10,040 bases of DNA from CAYLPU01 sp964385635. GTDB lineage: Bacteria; Chloroflexota; Anaerolineae; B4-G1. Location of the stretch: contig CAYLPU010000146.1 in NCBI GenBank assembly GCA_964385635.1, positions 1 through 10,040 of the forward strand, given 5' to 3'. Position 1 is the first letter of the stretch, and each line of letters opens with the position of its first letter. Both the position numbers and the translations under genes were made by a program. Below the pieces are notes generated by a model that did not search any database, was not told the DNA's origin, and saw only the letters and a program-made list of their open reading frames with translations. Below are positions 1 to 4,824 of the stretch, in pieces.

Positions 1-293
1 GCCCAGGAGGTCGTCGGGGAGCCTGTCCTGAGTCCTTCGACTTCTCGCTCAGGATAAACCTGTCGAAGGGCCAGGGTGTGGTGGCGGGCGTAATTATACG
101 CCGCCTGTTGCAAGTGGGCAAGTTGCAGGCCAGCAGGTGGCGGGCCGGTGGGGGGCTGGGTGGTGGGGGCGGCGGTGGGCGGACTGGCGGGTTGGGTGGG
201 GGCGGCGCAGGCGGAGAGGAGCAGGGCCATCGCAACGCCTGCAACAAGAATGCTCCATCGCCGTCGGCTATGCCTTACCTCTTTCTTCCCCAT
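1..293 (-). pseudogene. Lipoprotein gene, copy A, 5' part, frameshifted by a repeat insertion
   Basis: From ATG at 293 the product has a basic N-terminus (MGKKEVRHSRRRW), a hydrophobic stretch and the lipobox LLSAC (signal peptidase II site), then a Pro/Thr/Ala-rich linker and the segment AAYNYARHHTLA. An AAGGAG lies 12 bases upstream of the ATG. A homologue at 7961-8293 shares this layout, and the fragment at 9833-10040 continues it as YARYQTLAPDDLLGP. Here a 49-50 bp repeat (21-69) lies after TLA and pushes the PDDLLG segment out of frame. The gene runs off the window edge. A membrane-anchored, surface-exposed lipoprotein is the inferred ancestral product. I do not recognise the family. It follows the toxin gene at 330-614 by 36 bases and may have been co-transcribed with it. 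Confidence 0.6.
21..69. repeat. Composite 49-bp form of the 24-bp element with a nested inverted copy
   Basis: The outer ends read GCCTGTCCTGAG and CCTGTCGAAGG, which together make one ordinary unit. Between them lies a sequence resembling the same unit in the opposite orientation (CCTTCGAC at 34-41, CTCAGG at 48-53). This gives two interleaved inverted pairs: CCTTCGAC 34-41 with GTCGAAGG 62-69, and CCTGAG 27-32 with CTCAGG 48-53. An identical copy lies at 8042-8090. Confidence 0.75.
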
Positions 294-329
294 CACTCTC
301 ACCTACTCCTTCACCCTCAGACGGTTCTA

Positions 330-614
330 TCAGTACACCTCATCGTGCGTACCGATGTCAATCAAGACGATCATATCTTCGCCTGAATCTGGATCGGGTT
401 CGAAAGCAAACACGATCCGGCAATCATATTCGACCCAGCAGGCCCACAGACCTTCGAGTTGCCCCCGCAGTTTGTGAGTCTTTAGCCGGGGGTCAAACAC
501 GTCTTGGGCCAGCAGTTCCAACACTGCAAGTATGCGCTGCCGCAAGCGCGAATTCTTACGGGTCTGCCGCCTGAAGGCGCGACGAAAACTGGCATCCCAA
601 GCCAGTGCTCTCAT
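330..614 (-). CDS. RelE/ParE-family toxin of a type II toxin-antitoxin module
   Basis: The 94-residue protein has the pattern of RelE/YafQ/YoeB-fold toxins. A basic helical N-terminal half (FRRAFRRQTRKNSRLRQRI, residues 10-28) is followed by DPRLKTHKLRG (41-51), then the beta-strand core WACWVEYDCRIVFAFE (57-72) and the C-terminal strand IVLIDIGTHDEVY. Family members are mostly ribosome-dependent mRNA interferases, or gyrase inhibitors in the ParE branch. The KLxG...W.....YRI-like core and the I-x-IGTHDEVY end favour the RelE/YafQ side. The ATG overlaps the upstream gene's stop as ATGA, typical of translationally coupled TA pairs. Activity has not been shown, and the exact subfamily is inference. 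Confidence 0.85.
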   Translation of the reverse strand: MRALAWDASFRRAFRRQTRKNSRLRQRILAVLELLAQDVFDPRLKTHKLRGQLEGLWACWVEYDCRIVFAFEPDPDSGEDMIVLIDIGTHDEVY

Positions 615-838
615 TGCTCAGCCAACAGATCACGCCGAAGATCTTCAACCGTGCCATACTGCGCTCGACTTTCCCGTACAGCTTGCAAGGTTTCCGCCGC
701 GTGGCGGGCAATCTCAGCTCGCCGGCGCTCAATCAGACGACGGCGGATCAGATCAATCAGTGTCTCCTGATCCTCCGGCGGCAGCGCTTCAATGACGTCG
801 ATTGCCCTTTGAAAGGGTGAAGAGACCATTTGGCTCAT
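611..838 (-). CDS. Antitoxin partner of the RelE/ParE-type toxin
   Basis: This 75-residue, charged, mostly helical protein has SPFQRAIDVIEALPPEDQETLIDLIRRRLIERRRAEIARHA in its first two thirds and YGTVEDLRRDLL at the end. The end resembles the toxin-binding tails of small type II antitoxins. I see no clear helix-turn-helix or AbrB fold. Assignment rests on its size, its position immediately upstream of the toxin and the ATGA overlap. The start at 838 is supported by GGAGGTG about five bases upstream. A second in-frame ATG three codons later is a weaker alternative. The pair would be expected to be autoregulated, possibly from the candidate promoter at 1048-1077. Confidence 0.75.
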   Translation of the reverse strand: MSQMVSSPFQRAIDVIEALPPEDQETLIDLIRRRLIERRRAEIARHAAETLQAVRESRAQYGTVEDLRRDLLAEQ

Positions 839-884
839 ACCCCACCTCCACTCCCTTGCTCCCCCGCTCCTCTGGTCCTCTGCT

Positions 885-935
885 CGCTTGCACCCGCTCT
901 GCCGCCTCGCGGCAACTCTCGTCCTCCACCCCGGC
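885..935 (-). pseudogene. Relic of the lipoprotein-family C-terminus (copy D)
   Basis: In one minus frame the sequence reads AGVEDESCREAAERVQ, which matches AGVWDEGCREAALRRA at the end of the copy at 9833-10040. The match stops at 935, exactly where a repeat cluster begins. On the far side of that cluster (about 990-1001) the sequence reads ALEQ, the residues that precede AGV in the other copy. A repeat block therefore appears to split a former ALEQ-AGV junction. No start codon or complete frame remains. Confidence 0.6.
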
Positions 936-983
936 CCCTGCCCTGAGCCTGTCCTGAGCCTCGCCGAAGGGCTCTGTCGAAGG
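935..983. repeat. Cluster of CCTGAGC..CGAAGG interspersed units
   Basis: Two CCTGAGCCT motifs and two CGAAGGG ends (965-970 and 978-983) are packed together. They look like overlapping or nested 24-bp units inside the lipoprotein-family relic. The rest of the 841-1107 intergenic stretch holds that relic and a candidate promoter; nothing else was recognised. Confidence 0.7.
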
Positions 984-1047
984 GCTCCCTTGCTCCAATG
1001 CCCCTCCGTACCCTAACCTTTGTTTGTTGAGATTGCGATCGGACTCG

Positions 1048-1077
1048 ATTATACATCACAGCTTGCGTTCACGCCAA
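1048..1077 (-). promoter_or_regulatory. Candidate sigma70-type promoter for the 838-330 TA operon
   Basis: On the minus strand a perfect TATAAT (1053-1048) is preceded after 18 bases by TTGGCG (1077-1072), a 4/6 match to the -35 consensus. It points towards the antitoxin start at 838, leaving a leader of about 200 bases that contains the repeat cluster. The call comes from the motifs only. Confidence 0.4.
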
Positions 1078-1107
1078 TCGTGTCTGTCCCAACCTCTCAC
1101 ATCCTTG

Positions 1108-1416
1108 CTAATGGACGGCTGATTCCCTGGTCGCAACTGCAAGCATAGGTTCGAGTTCGGGAATAAGGATCGGCTCACCCGTGACCAGGGCATAGAGTAC
1201 GTCCGGGTCCAGGTCGGCGCCATTCGGCCAGCAGATAGTGCCGAGGTCCGGGTTCACGCGCACTTGCAAAAAGTAGTCACGATCCCGCAGGGGAGCAAAG
1301 ATGCCGGTGAACCTGATCAACTCGGCAACATCCACACTGCCCTCCACGCCGTCTTCAAAACGCAGGCTGAGACGATAGCCATCTAGAAGCTGCACTTGAA
1401 CGATATCTTTGAGCAT
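1108..1416 (-). CDS. DUF2442 family protein
   Basis: The 102-residue protein starts MLKDIVQVQLLDGYRLSLRFEDGVEGSVDV and contains FTGIFAPLRDRDYFLQVRVNPDLGTICWPNGADLDPDVLY. This is the characteristic DUF2442 layout: a beta-rich N-terminus, an F/L..L.D...F..V.V...-like strand, then a WPNGADLDPDVLY motif. ATG 1416 is preferred to the in-frame ATG seven codons earlier because GGAG lies seven bases upstream of it and four bases separate it from the DUF4160 stop. DUF2442 proteins are commonly encoded next to DUF4160 proteins as an uncharacterised TA-like pair. Biochemical function is unknown. The C-terminal tail LIPELEPMLAVATRE is acidic and may be flexible. Confidence 0.9.
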   Translation of the reverse strand: MLKDIVQVQLLDGYRLSLRFEDGVEGSVDVAELIRFTGIFAPLRDRDYFLQVRVNPDLGTICWPNGADLDPDVLYALVTGEPILIPELEPMLAVATRESAVH

Positions 1417-1420
1417 AGAT

Positions 1421-1681
1421 TCACTCCAGTGGTTCAATCTTCTGCAACCTGGCTTGCTGACGAGCCAGGTCCCAGTCTCTCATGAGCTCGGCCTGATGGA
1501 GAAAGGCCCACTCCATGACCAAGCCAAACACTCTGGGAGGTAGTCGTCCCCGTAACAAAGTTAAAGTCTGAATGCTGATCAACGCTTTTTGACCGCCGTA
1601 CCGTACATGAAAATGCGGTGGTGCGTGATCGTTGTAGTTCATCGTGATAATAATTCCAAAGAAGCGACAGATTTCAGGCAA
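1421..1681 (-). CDS. DUF4160 family protein, TTG start
   Basis: The 86-residue protein carries the DUF4160 hallmark: PEICRFFGIIITMNYNDH, then APPHFHVRYGGQKALI (about residues 19-34) and a helical C-terminal half with VMEWAFLHQAELMRDWDLAR. I place the start at TTG 1681, giving the family-typical (M)PEI..FFGIII beginning. AGGAG lies eight bases upstream. The frame stays open further upstream, but only into the neighbouring ATPase pseudogene. DUF4160 usually pairs with DUF2442, as here, with a four-base gap and the partner's ribosome-binding site inside this gene. A TA-like or DNA/RNA-associated role is often presumed for such pairs, but no activity is visible from sequence. Confidence 0.88.
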   Translation of the reverse strand: MPEICRFFGIIITMNYNDHAPPHFHVRYGGQKALISIQTLTLLRGRLPPRVFGLVMEWAFLHQAELMRDWDLARQQARLQKIEPLE

Positions 1682-1694
1682 GGAGGTCTCTCCT
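1681..1694 (-). promoter_or_regulatory. Ribosome-binding site of DUF4160 inside a small hairpin
   Basis: The Shine-Dalgarno AGGAG (1694-1690) can pair with CTCCT (1685-1681) across a four-base AGAC loop. The last T of that arm is the first base of the TTG start codon. The SD decides the non-ATG start. The five-base-pair stem could limit translation, but a stem this short may arise by chance. Confidence 0.4.
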
Positions 1695-1853
1695 GTAGTG
1701 TTCCATCTACCACTGAGCAGCCGCAGCAAAGGCCAGGCGCACATACATCCCACTGGAGTAGTGCTTCACAGGCGTGTCAATGAACTTCTCCACCCCAGAA
1801 AAGTCCACCATCTCGTCGAACTTGCGCTCAATCTCCGCCCTCTTCATCCCCAG

Positions 1854-1900
1854 GCTTGTCCTGCCACCGCGAGTGCTCGTGGCGGTGAGTATATCGAAGG
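1854..1900. repeat. 47-bp long form of the 24-bp element with a hairpin core
   Basis: The paralogous ATPase at 3470-4042 has no such sequence between GAI and LGMKR, so the boundaries are visible as GCTTGTCCTG..TCGAAGG. The inner part contains an imperfect inverted repeat (CACCG CGAG TG CTCG tgg CGGTG). Its length is not a multiple of three, and the ATPase frame is lost here. Confidence 0.85.
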
Positions 1901-2074
1901 AATGGCACCGTTCAGGTAGATATTCTCCCGCCCGGTCAGTTCGGGGTGGAAGCCGGTGCCCACTTCCAGCAGGCTGCCCACCCGCCCGTGAAGCTCGGCG
2001 TGGCCCCCGGTCGGCTCGGTGATGCGGGTGAGAATCTTGAGCAGCGTGGTCTTGCCCGCGCCGTTGCGCCCAAT

Positions 2075-2098
2075 GCTTGTCCTGAGCGAAGCCGAAGG
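2075..2098. repeat. 24-bp element, in frame, inside the ATPase Walker A loop region
   Basis: Reading on the minus strand it encodes PSASLRTS, inserted between GEVVGI and IGRNGAGKTT. Copy 2 reads GEVVGIIGRNGAGKTT without it. Ends are GCTTGTCCTGAGC and CGAAGG on the plus strand. Confidence 0.88.
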
Positions 2099-2125
2099 GA
2101 TGCCCACCACCTCGCCGCGCTGCAC

Positions 2126-2149
2126 CCTTCGACTCAGCTCAGGGCAGGC
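2126..2149. repeat. 24-bp element in the opposite orientation, in frame
   Basis: It encodes ACPELSRR between DVSFE and VQRGEVVGI on the minus strand, where copy 2 reads DVSFEVEHGEVVGI. It lies only 27 bases from the previous unit and has the opposite orientation. Confidence 0.85.
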
Positions 2150-2353
2150 CTCGAAGGAGACATCCTTCAGGGCCCATAAGGTCTCGTTGGAGGCGGTGGA
2201 TGACTGGCCACGAACGACGGATGATAGACGGCGGAAGGGGGCGCCGACAGCTTCGGTCAGCGATTCGCGGATCGTCTTGTAGCCGGCCTGGGGGCCGCCG
2301 ATGCGGTATTGCTTGGATAGGTTTTCTACACGGATGGCGATGTCATTCATATT

Positions 2354-2450
2354 TTTTGCCACGAATTACACGAATTCCTCGAATTGTTTTGGCCACGAAT
2401 TGCACGAATTTTCACTAATTTTTTCTTTTTTTCGTGTTCATTCGTGAAAC
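2354..2450. repeat. CACGAATT-type repeat with inverted arms
   Basis: GCCACGAATTACACGAATT and GCCACGAATTGCACGAATT units are followed by a T-rich tract and then TTCGTGTTCATTCGTGAAA, the partly inverted counterpart. The same family flanks the scaffold gap (4048-4300) and lies beyond the permease (4698-4816). It abuts the start codon of ATPase copy 1. Confidence 0.85.
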
Positions 2451-2554
2451 CTGTCCTGAGGTCCCTCCTGAGGTCCTCCCTGAGCCTGACGAAGGGCTTG
2501 ACGCTTGTACTGAGCCTTGTCCTGAGCTCTGTCGAAGAGTTGTCGAAGTGAAGG
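2451..2554. repeat. Dense cluster of degenerate CCTGAG/CGAAG units
   Basis: CCTGTCCTGAGG, CCTCCTGAGG, CCCTGAGCC, CTTGTCCTGAGC and several TCGAAG motifs are crowded into about 100 bases. They are probably several overlapping and decayed 24-bp units. The cluster separates the CACGAATT repeat from an epimerase relic. Confidence 0.7.
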
Positions 2555-2568
2555 GCTAAGGACATGCC

Positions 2569-2620
2569 TTGAGGGAAACCTTGGCCTCCCAGTCCAGCGA
2601 GTGGATGCGCGCTTTGCAGC
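2569..2620 (-). pseudogene. Relic of a GDP-mannose epimerase-like gene, near its 3' end
   Basis: One minus frame reads IHSLDWEAKVSLK, matching IYSLGWRAKVFLK at residues 288-300 of the intact epimerase at 5670-6635. Nucleotide similarity is clear through the TCGCTGG core. No neighbouring parts of the gene are present. A repeat cluster bounds it on the low-coordinate side. Confidence 0.6.
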
Positions 2621-2656
2621 AATGAGCACACTGCTAGAGTTCCTCGGTTGCACTTC

Positions 2657-2917
2657 TCAAGGGCGGCGCAGCAAATCATCGTGTTTCCCCACTCTACGCA
2701 AGAAATAGCCATCCTCGTCGATCTCAAAGCTGATCCGATCGCTTCTCGTCACTCTCAACTCATAGATGTCATCAGTGCCCTGGATCTTTTTGACTCTCAA
2801 AGAGGGATGTCGCACGTTCACCGCCAATAGCATCAATGCTTTATCTACTCGTTTCTGCAACACTGGCGACAACTTCTGATACGACTTTTTGAAGTGCTCG
2901 CTGCGACGTATCTTCAT
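2657..2917 (-). CDS. RelE/ParE-like toxin
   Basis: The 86-residue protein begins MKIRRSEHFKKSYQKLSPVLQKRVDKAL and continues HPSLRVKKIQGTDDIYELRVTRSDRISFEIDEDGYFLRRVGKHDDLL. The HPSLRVKKIQG...YELRVT..DRI.FE....Y.LR.VGKHD pattern is typical of RelE/StbE-superfamily toxins: conserved basic core strands and a C-terminal GxHD. The ATG lies 24 bases after the stop of the AbrB-like gene, consistent with an antitoxin-toxin operon. The predicted cytoplasmic role is mRNA cleavage at the ribosome, which is inference from family. A degenerate GGAG/AAGAG lies upstream. It is not closely similar to the toxin at 330-614, so the two modules are independent. Confidence 0.85.
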   Translation of the reverse strand: MKIRRSEHFKKSYQKLSPVLQKRVDKALMLLAVNVRHPSLRVKKIQGTDDIYELRVTRSDRISFEIDEDGYFLRRVGKHDDLLRRP

Positions 2918-2941
2918 TAAAACGTCTCTTGCTCCATTGCG

Positions 2942-3346
2942 CTACTGCGAATGTAGGTCTGCTAACAGTGCGTCAACGCTTTCAAAGGCAGCCACTTGCC
3001 CCGTTTCTCTCTCCTGCTCCACCTCTCGTTCCCCGGCTTGCCACTCTTCTGACCACCAATACCCTTGTTCAGGGTCAATGAGATTATATTGAGCGGCCAA
3101 TAGTATCTCATCAAGAGTCAACCCTTCGGCAGCCGCAAGGTTATCCCGGATCCGCGCCATTTTCCGCCTAACCTGCGACAGCCGGGCTTCTTCCTGGGCC
3201 AGGGACCTGGACTTGATTAAGAGCACACCCCGCGTGACCGGCTCGATCTCTACCTCATCTCCGGCCCGCATATAGACACGCGCCAGCACTTCTGGCCCTA
3301 AGGGAATATGCCCCTCACCGGTGATATTCACTTTAACCACAGCCAT
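2942..3346 (-). CDS. AbrB/SpoVT-type antitoxin with a long C-terminal tail
   Basis: Residues 1-48 form a swapped-hairpin AbrB-like DNA-binding domain: VKVNITGEGHIPLGPEVLA..YMRAGDEVEIEPVTRGVLLIKS, with the usual G.I.LP-like turn written IPLGPEV. Residues 50-75 are a basic helical segment. The 134-residue protein ends in an acidic region (GERE..QERETGQ) and ESVDALLADLHSQ, a tail likely to bind the toxin. A strong AAGGAGGT lies seven bases upstream of ATG 3346. An ATG closer to it opens a seven-codon frame only. It precedes the RelE-like gene by 24 bases. Autorepression by the AbrB domain is expected. At 134 residues it is longer than most MazE/AbrB antitoxins. Confidence 0.85.
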   Translation of the reverse strand: MAVVKVNITGEGHIPLGPEVLARVYMRAGDEVEIEPVTRGVLLIKSRSLAQEEARLSQVRRKMARIRDNLAAAEGLTLDEILLAAQYNLIDPEQGYWWSEEWQAGEREVEQERETGQVAAFESVDALLADLHSQ

Positions 3347-3435
3347 TGACCATACCTCCTTTTTTCGTCTCCTGTCACGCTCCTGCGCCCCTCAGCCAGC
3401 AATCAGGCAACAACGCAGGACATTTTTTACGTCAT

Positions 3436-3477
3436 TCACTCCGCGTTCCGCACCGCCTTGGCTTGCGCCTCAATCCA
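3436..3477 (-). pseudogene. 3' tip of an epimerase gene fused to the ATPase gene
   Basis: The frame WIEAQAKAVRNAE-stop matches WIEAQVQTARKTE-stop, the C-terminus of the intact epimerase at 5670-6635. It begins exactly where ATPase copy 2 ends. The five bases TGGAT (3477-3473) belong to both reading frames: ATPase LV-D and epimerase W-I. Confidence 0.75.
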
Positions 3478-4042
3478 CCAGCAAAATCTCCGGCTCCAGG
3501 TGGGCGGCCACGGCAAAGGCCAACCGCACGTACATGCCGCTGGAGTAGTGCTTTACCGGGGTGTCTATGAACTTTTCGATCCCGGCAAAGGCCACGATCT
3601 CATCGAACTTGCGCTCGATCTCTGCCCTCTTCATCCCCAGGATGGCGCCGTTCAGGGTGATGTTCTCCCGCCCGGTCAGTTCGGGGTGGAAGCCGGTGCC
3701 CACTTCCAGCAGGGAGCCCACCCGGCCGTGGATCTCGGCCTGGCCCTCCGTCGGCTCAGTGATGCGGGAGAGAATTTTCAAGAGCGTCGTCTTCCCCGCC
3801 CCGTTGCGCCCGATGATGCCCACCACCTCGCCGTGCTCCACCTCGAAGGAGACGTCCTTCAGTGCCCATAAGGTCTCGTCGGTGGCGGCGGAGGACTGGC
3901 CGCGGACGACGGAGGATAGGCGGCGGAAGGGGGACTGCACCGCCTCGGTCAGCGACTCGCGGATGGTCTTGTAGCGCGCCTGCGGGCCGCCGATGCGGTA
4001 TTGCTTGGATAGGTTTTCGACTCTAATCGCGATGTCAGTCAT
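3470..4042 (-). pseudogene. ABC-transporter ATPase (Wzt/TagH type), copy 2, truncated at Walker B
   Basis: This 190-residue product belongs to the NBD family of ABC-2 polysaccharide or teichoic-acid exporters. It starts MTDIAIRVENLSKQYRIGG and has Walker A GRNGAGKTT (78-86), the Q-loop-side segment VGSLLEVGTGFHPELTGREN (108-127) and the signature YSSGMYVRLAFA (166-177). It stops directly after Walker B ILLVD (186-190). The catalytic Glu that normally follows, the D-loop, the H-loop and any C-terminal sugar-binding domain are missing, so activity is very unlikely. The stop arises where the sequence switches to an epimerase 3' end. The start is ATG 4042, but upstream is repeat DNA without a clear Shine-Dalgarno. 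Its natural partner would be the permease at 4825-5673. Confidence 0.9.
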
Positions 4043-4047
4043 ATTTT

Positions 4048-4300
4048 TTGCCACGAATTGCACGAATTTCTCGAATTGTTTTTGCCACGAATTGCACGAA
4101 TTTCNNNNNNNNNNNNNNNNNNNNNNNNNNNNNNNNNNNNNNNNNNNNNNNNNNNNNNNNNNNNNNNNNNNNNNNNNNNNNNNNNNNNNNNNNNNNNNNN
4201 NNNNGCCACGAATTGCACGAATTTCTCGAATTGTTTTTGCCACGAATTGCACGAATTTCACTTTTTTTTCTTTTTCGTGTTAATTCGTGAAATTGGTGGC
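4048..4300. repeat. 34-bp tandem repeat array interrupted by the scaffold gap
   Basis: Units beginning GCCACGAATTGCACGAATTT start at 4050, 4084, 4205 and 4239, with exact 34-base spacing on each side of the gap. The array ends in a T-rich tract and an inverted TTCGTGTTAATTCGTGAAA arm (about 4274-4292). No non-repeated spacers occur between units. Confidence 0.92.
4105..4204. other. Scaffold gap of 100 N
   Basis: Exactly 100 unknown bases lie inside a tandem repeat, so this is probably a placeholder length rather than a measured one. Copy number of the array is unknown. Confidence 0.98.
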
Positions 4301-4310
4301 TAATCCTCTC

Positions 4311-4682
4311 TTATCTCACGATGCGTTTCTGCTGCAGGGAGTCGGCACCAAAGTTTATCAAGATAGCCAGGCGCAGGCCGATGGCGGCGAGATAATTATG
4401 CGCCTGAGCCTCGTGCATCTTGGTCAGCGTCGAGACCGCCTTGAGTTCCAAGACGATCTGCCCATCAATCACAAAGTCAGCAACGTAGTATCCCACCGGC
4501 TGGCTCTTGTACGTGACCGGCAGTTTCTTCTGTCTCTCAAAAGGAATGCCTCGCAGGGTGAGCTCGTGGGCCAGTGCCGCTTCATACACAGCCTCCAAGA
4601 AGCCAGGCCCCAGAACCCGGTGTACCTCCATCGCTGCGCCGATGATCTTGTATGAAAGCTCTTTGAACAGAATCTTGGTCAT
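4311..4682 (-). CDS. GxxExxY family protein (PD-(D/E)XK-like fold)
   Basis: The 123-residue protein has the defining LGPGFLEAVYEAALAHEL segment with G27-x-x-E30-x-x-Y33. It also has KLPVTYKSQPVGYYVADFVIDGQIVLELKAV, giving D69 and E79-x-K81 of a PD-(D/E)XK-like core, and a C-terminal HEAQAHNYLAAIGLRLAILINFG. The family is widespread in environmental genomes. I know of no settled function; nuclease activity is suggested by the fold only. ATG 4682 is chosen because the family starts near here (MTK..FKELSYKIIGAAMEVH) and AAGGA lies nine bases upstream; frame upstream of it is repeat DNA. It lies between the permease and ATPase of an export operon, so it may be an insertion there. Confidence 0.88.
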   Translation of the reverse strand: MTKILFKELSYKIIGAAMEVHRVLGPGFLEAVYEAALAHELTLRGIPFERQKKLPVTYKSQPVGYYVADFVIDGQIVLELKAVSTLTKMHEAQAHNYLAAIGLRLAILINFGADSLQQKRIVR

Positions 4683-4697
4683 ACTTGAGGTTCCTTT

Positions 4698-4816
4698 TTC
4701 TTGCCACGAATTGACACGAATTATCCGAATTGTTTTTTGTCTTTTCCTTGCCACGAATTACACGAATTTCTCAAATTATTTTTATCTTTTTTCGTGTAAT
4801 TCGTGCAATTCGTGGC
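4698..4816. repeat. CACGAATT repeats with a 15-bp inverted pair
   Basis: GCCACGAATTGACACGAATT and GCCACGAATTACACGAATTT are followed by a T-rich tract and TTCGTGTAATTCGTGCAATT. The arms 4752-4766 and 4791-4805 are perfectly complementary around a 24-base loop. The hairpin begins nine bases beyond the permease stop. On the minus strand it is followed by A-rich rather than T-rich sequence, so it is not a classical intrinsic terminator for the permease. Confidence 0.8.
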
Positions 4817-4824
4817 TAGAGAAT

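Larger units (their letters stand above)
1707..2350 (-). pseudogene. ABC-transporter ATPase (Wzt/TagH type), copy 1, broken by three repeat insertions and 3'-truncated
   Basis: From ATG 2350 the frame reads MNDIAIRVENLSKQYRIGG, close to the second copy at 3470-4042. It contains Walker A (GRNGAGKTT), GSLLEVGTGFHPELTGREN, and, in another frame, the signature region HYSSGMYVRLAFA. Compared with copy 2 there are three extra blocks. Two of 24 bp (2126-2149 and 2075-2098) add eight residues each in frame, the second between VVGI and IGRNGAGKTT. One of 47 bp (1854-1900) shifts the frame after LNGAI. Past the signature the sequence leaves homology around AQW-stop, before Walker B. A polysaccharide-export NBD cannot work in this state. 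GTG 2362 (MAKNMND) is an alternative start. The upstream sequence is a CACGAATT repeat, with no clear Shine-Dalgarno. Confidence 0.92.

Noticed and set aside
137..574. Plus-strand open frames in the first 800 bases
   Set aside because: They are antisense to the lipoprotein and RelE/ParE-type genes, are low-complexity Gly/Arg-rich, and show no domain signal.
4050..4259. Regularly spaced 34-bp repeats resembling a CRISPR array
   Set aside because: The repeats are head-to-tail with no unique spacers, contain AT-rich CACGAATT motifs also found singly elsewhere, and no cas genes are present.
4752..4805. Intrinsic terminator after the permease gene
   Set aside because: A perfect 15-bp stem exists, but it is AT-rich with a 24-base loop, and on the minus strand it is followed by A-rich sequence rather than a U-tract.
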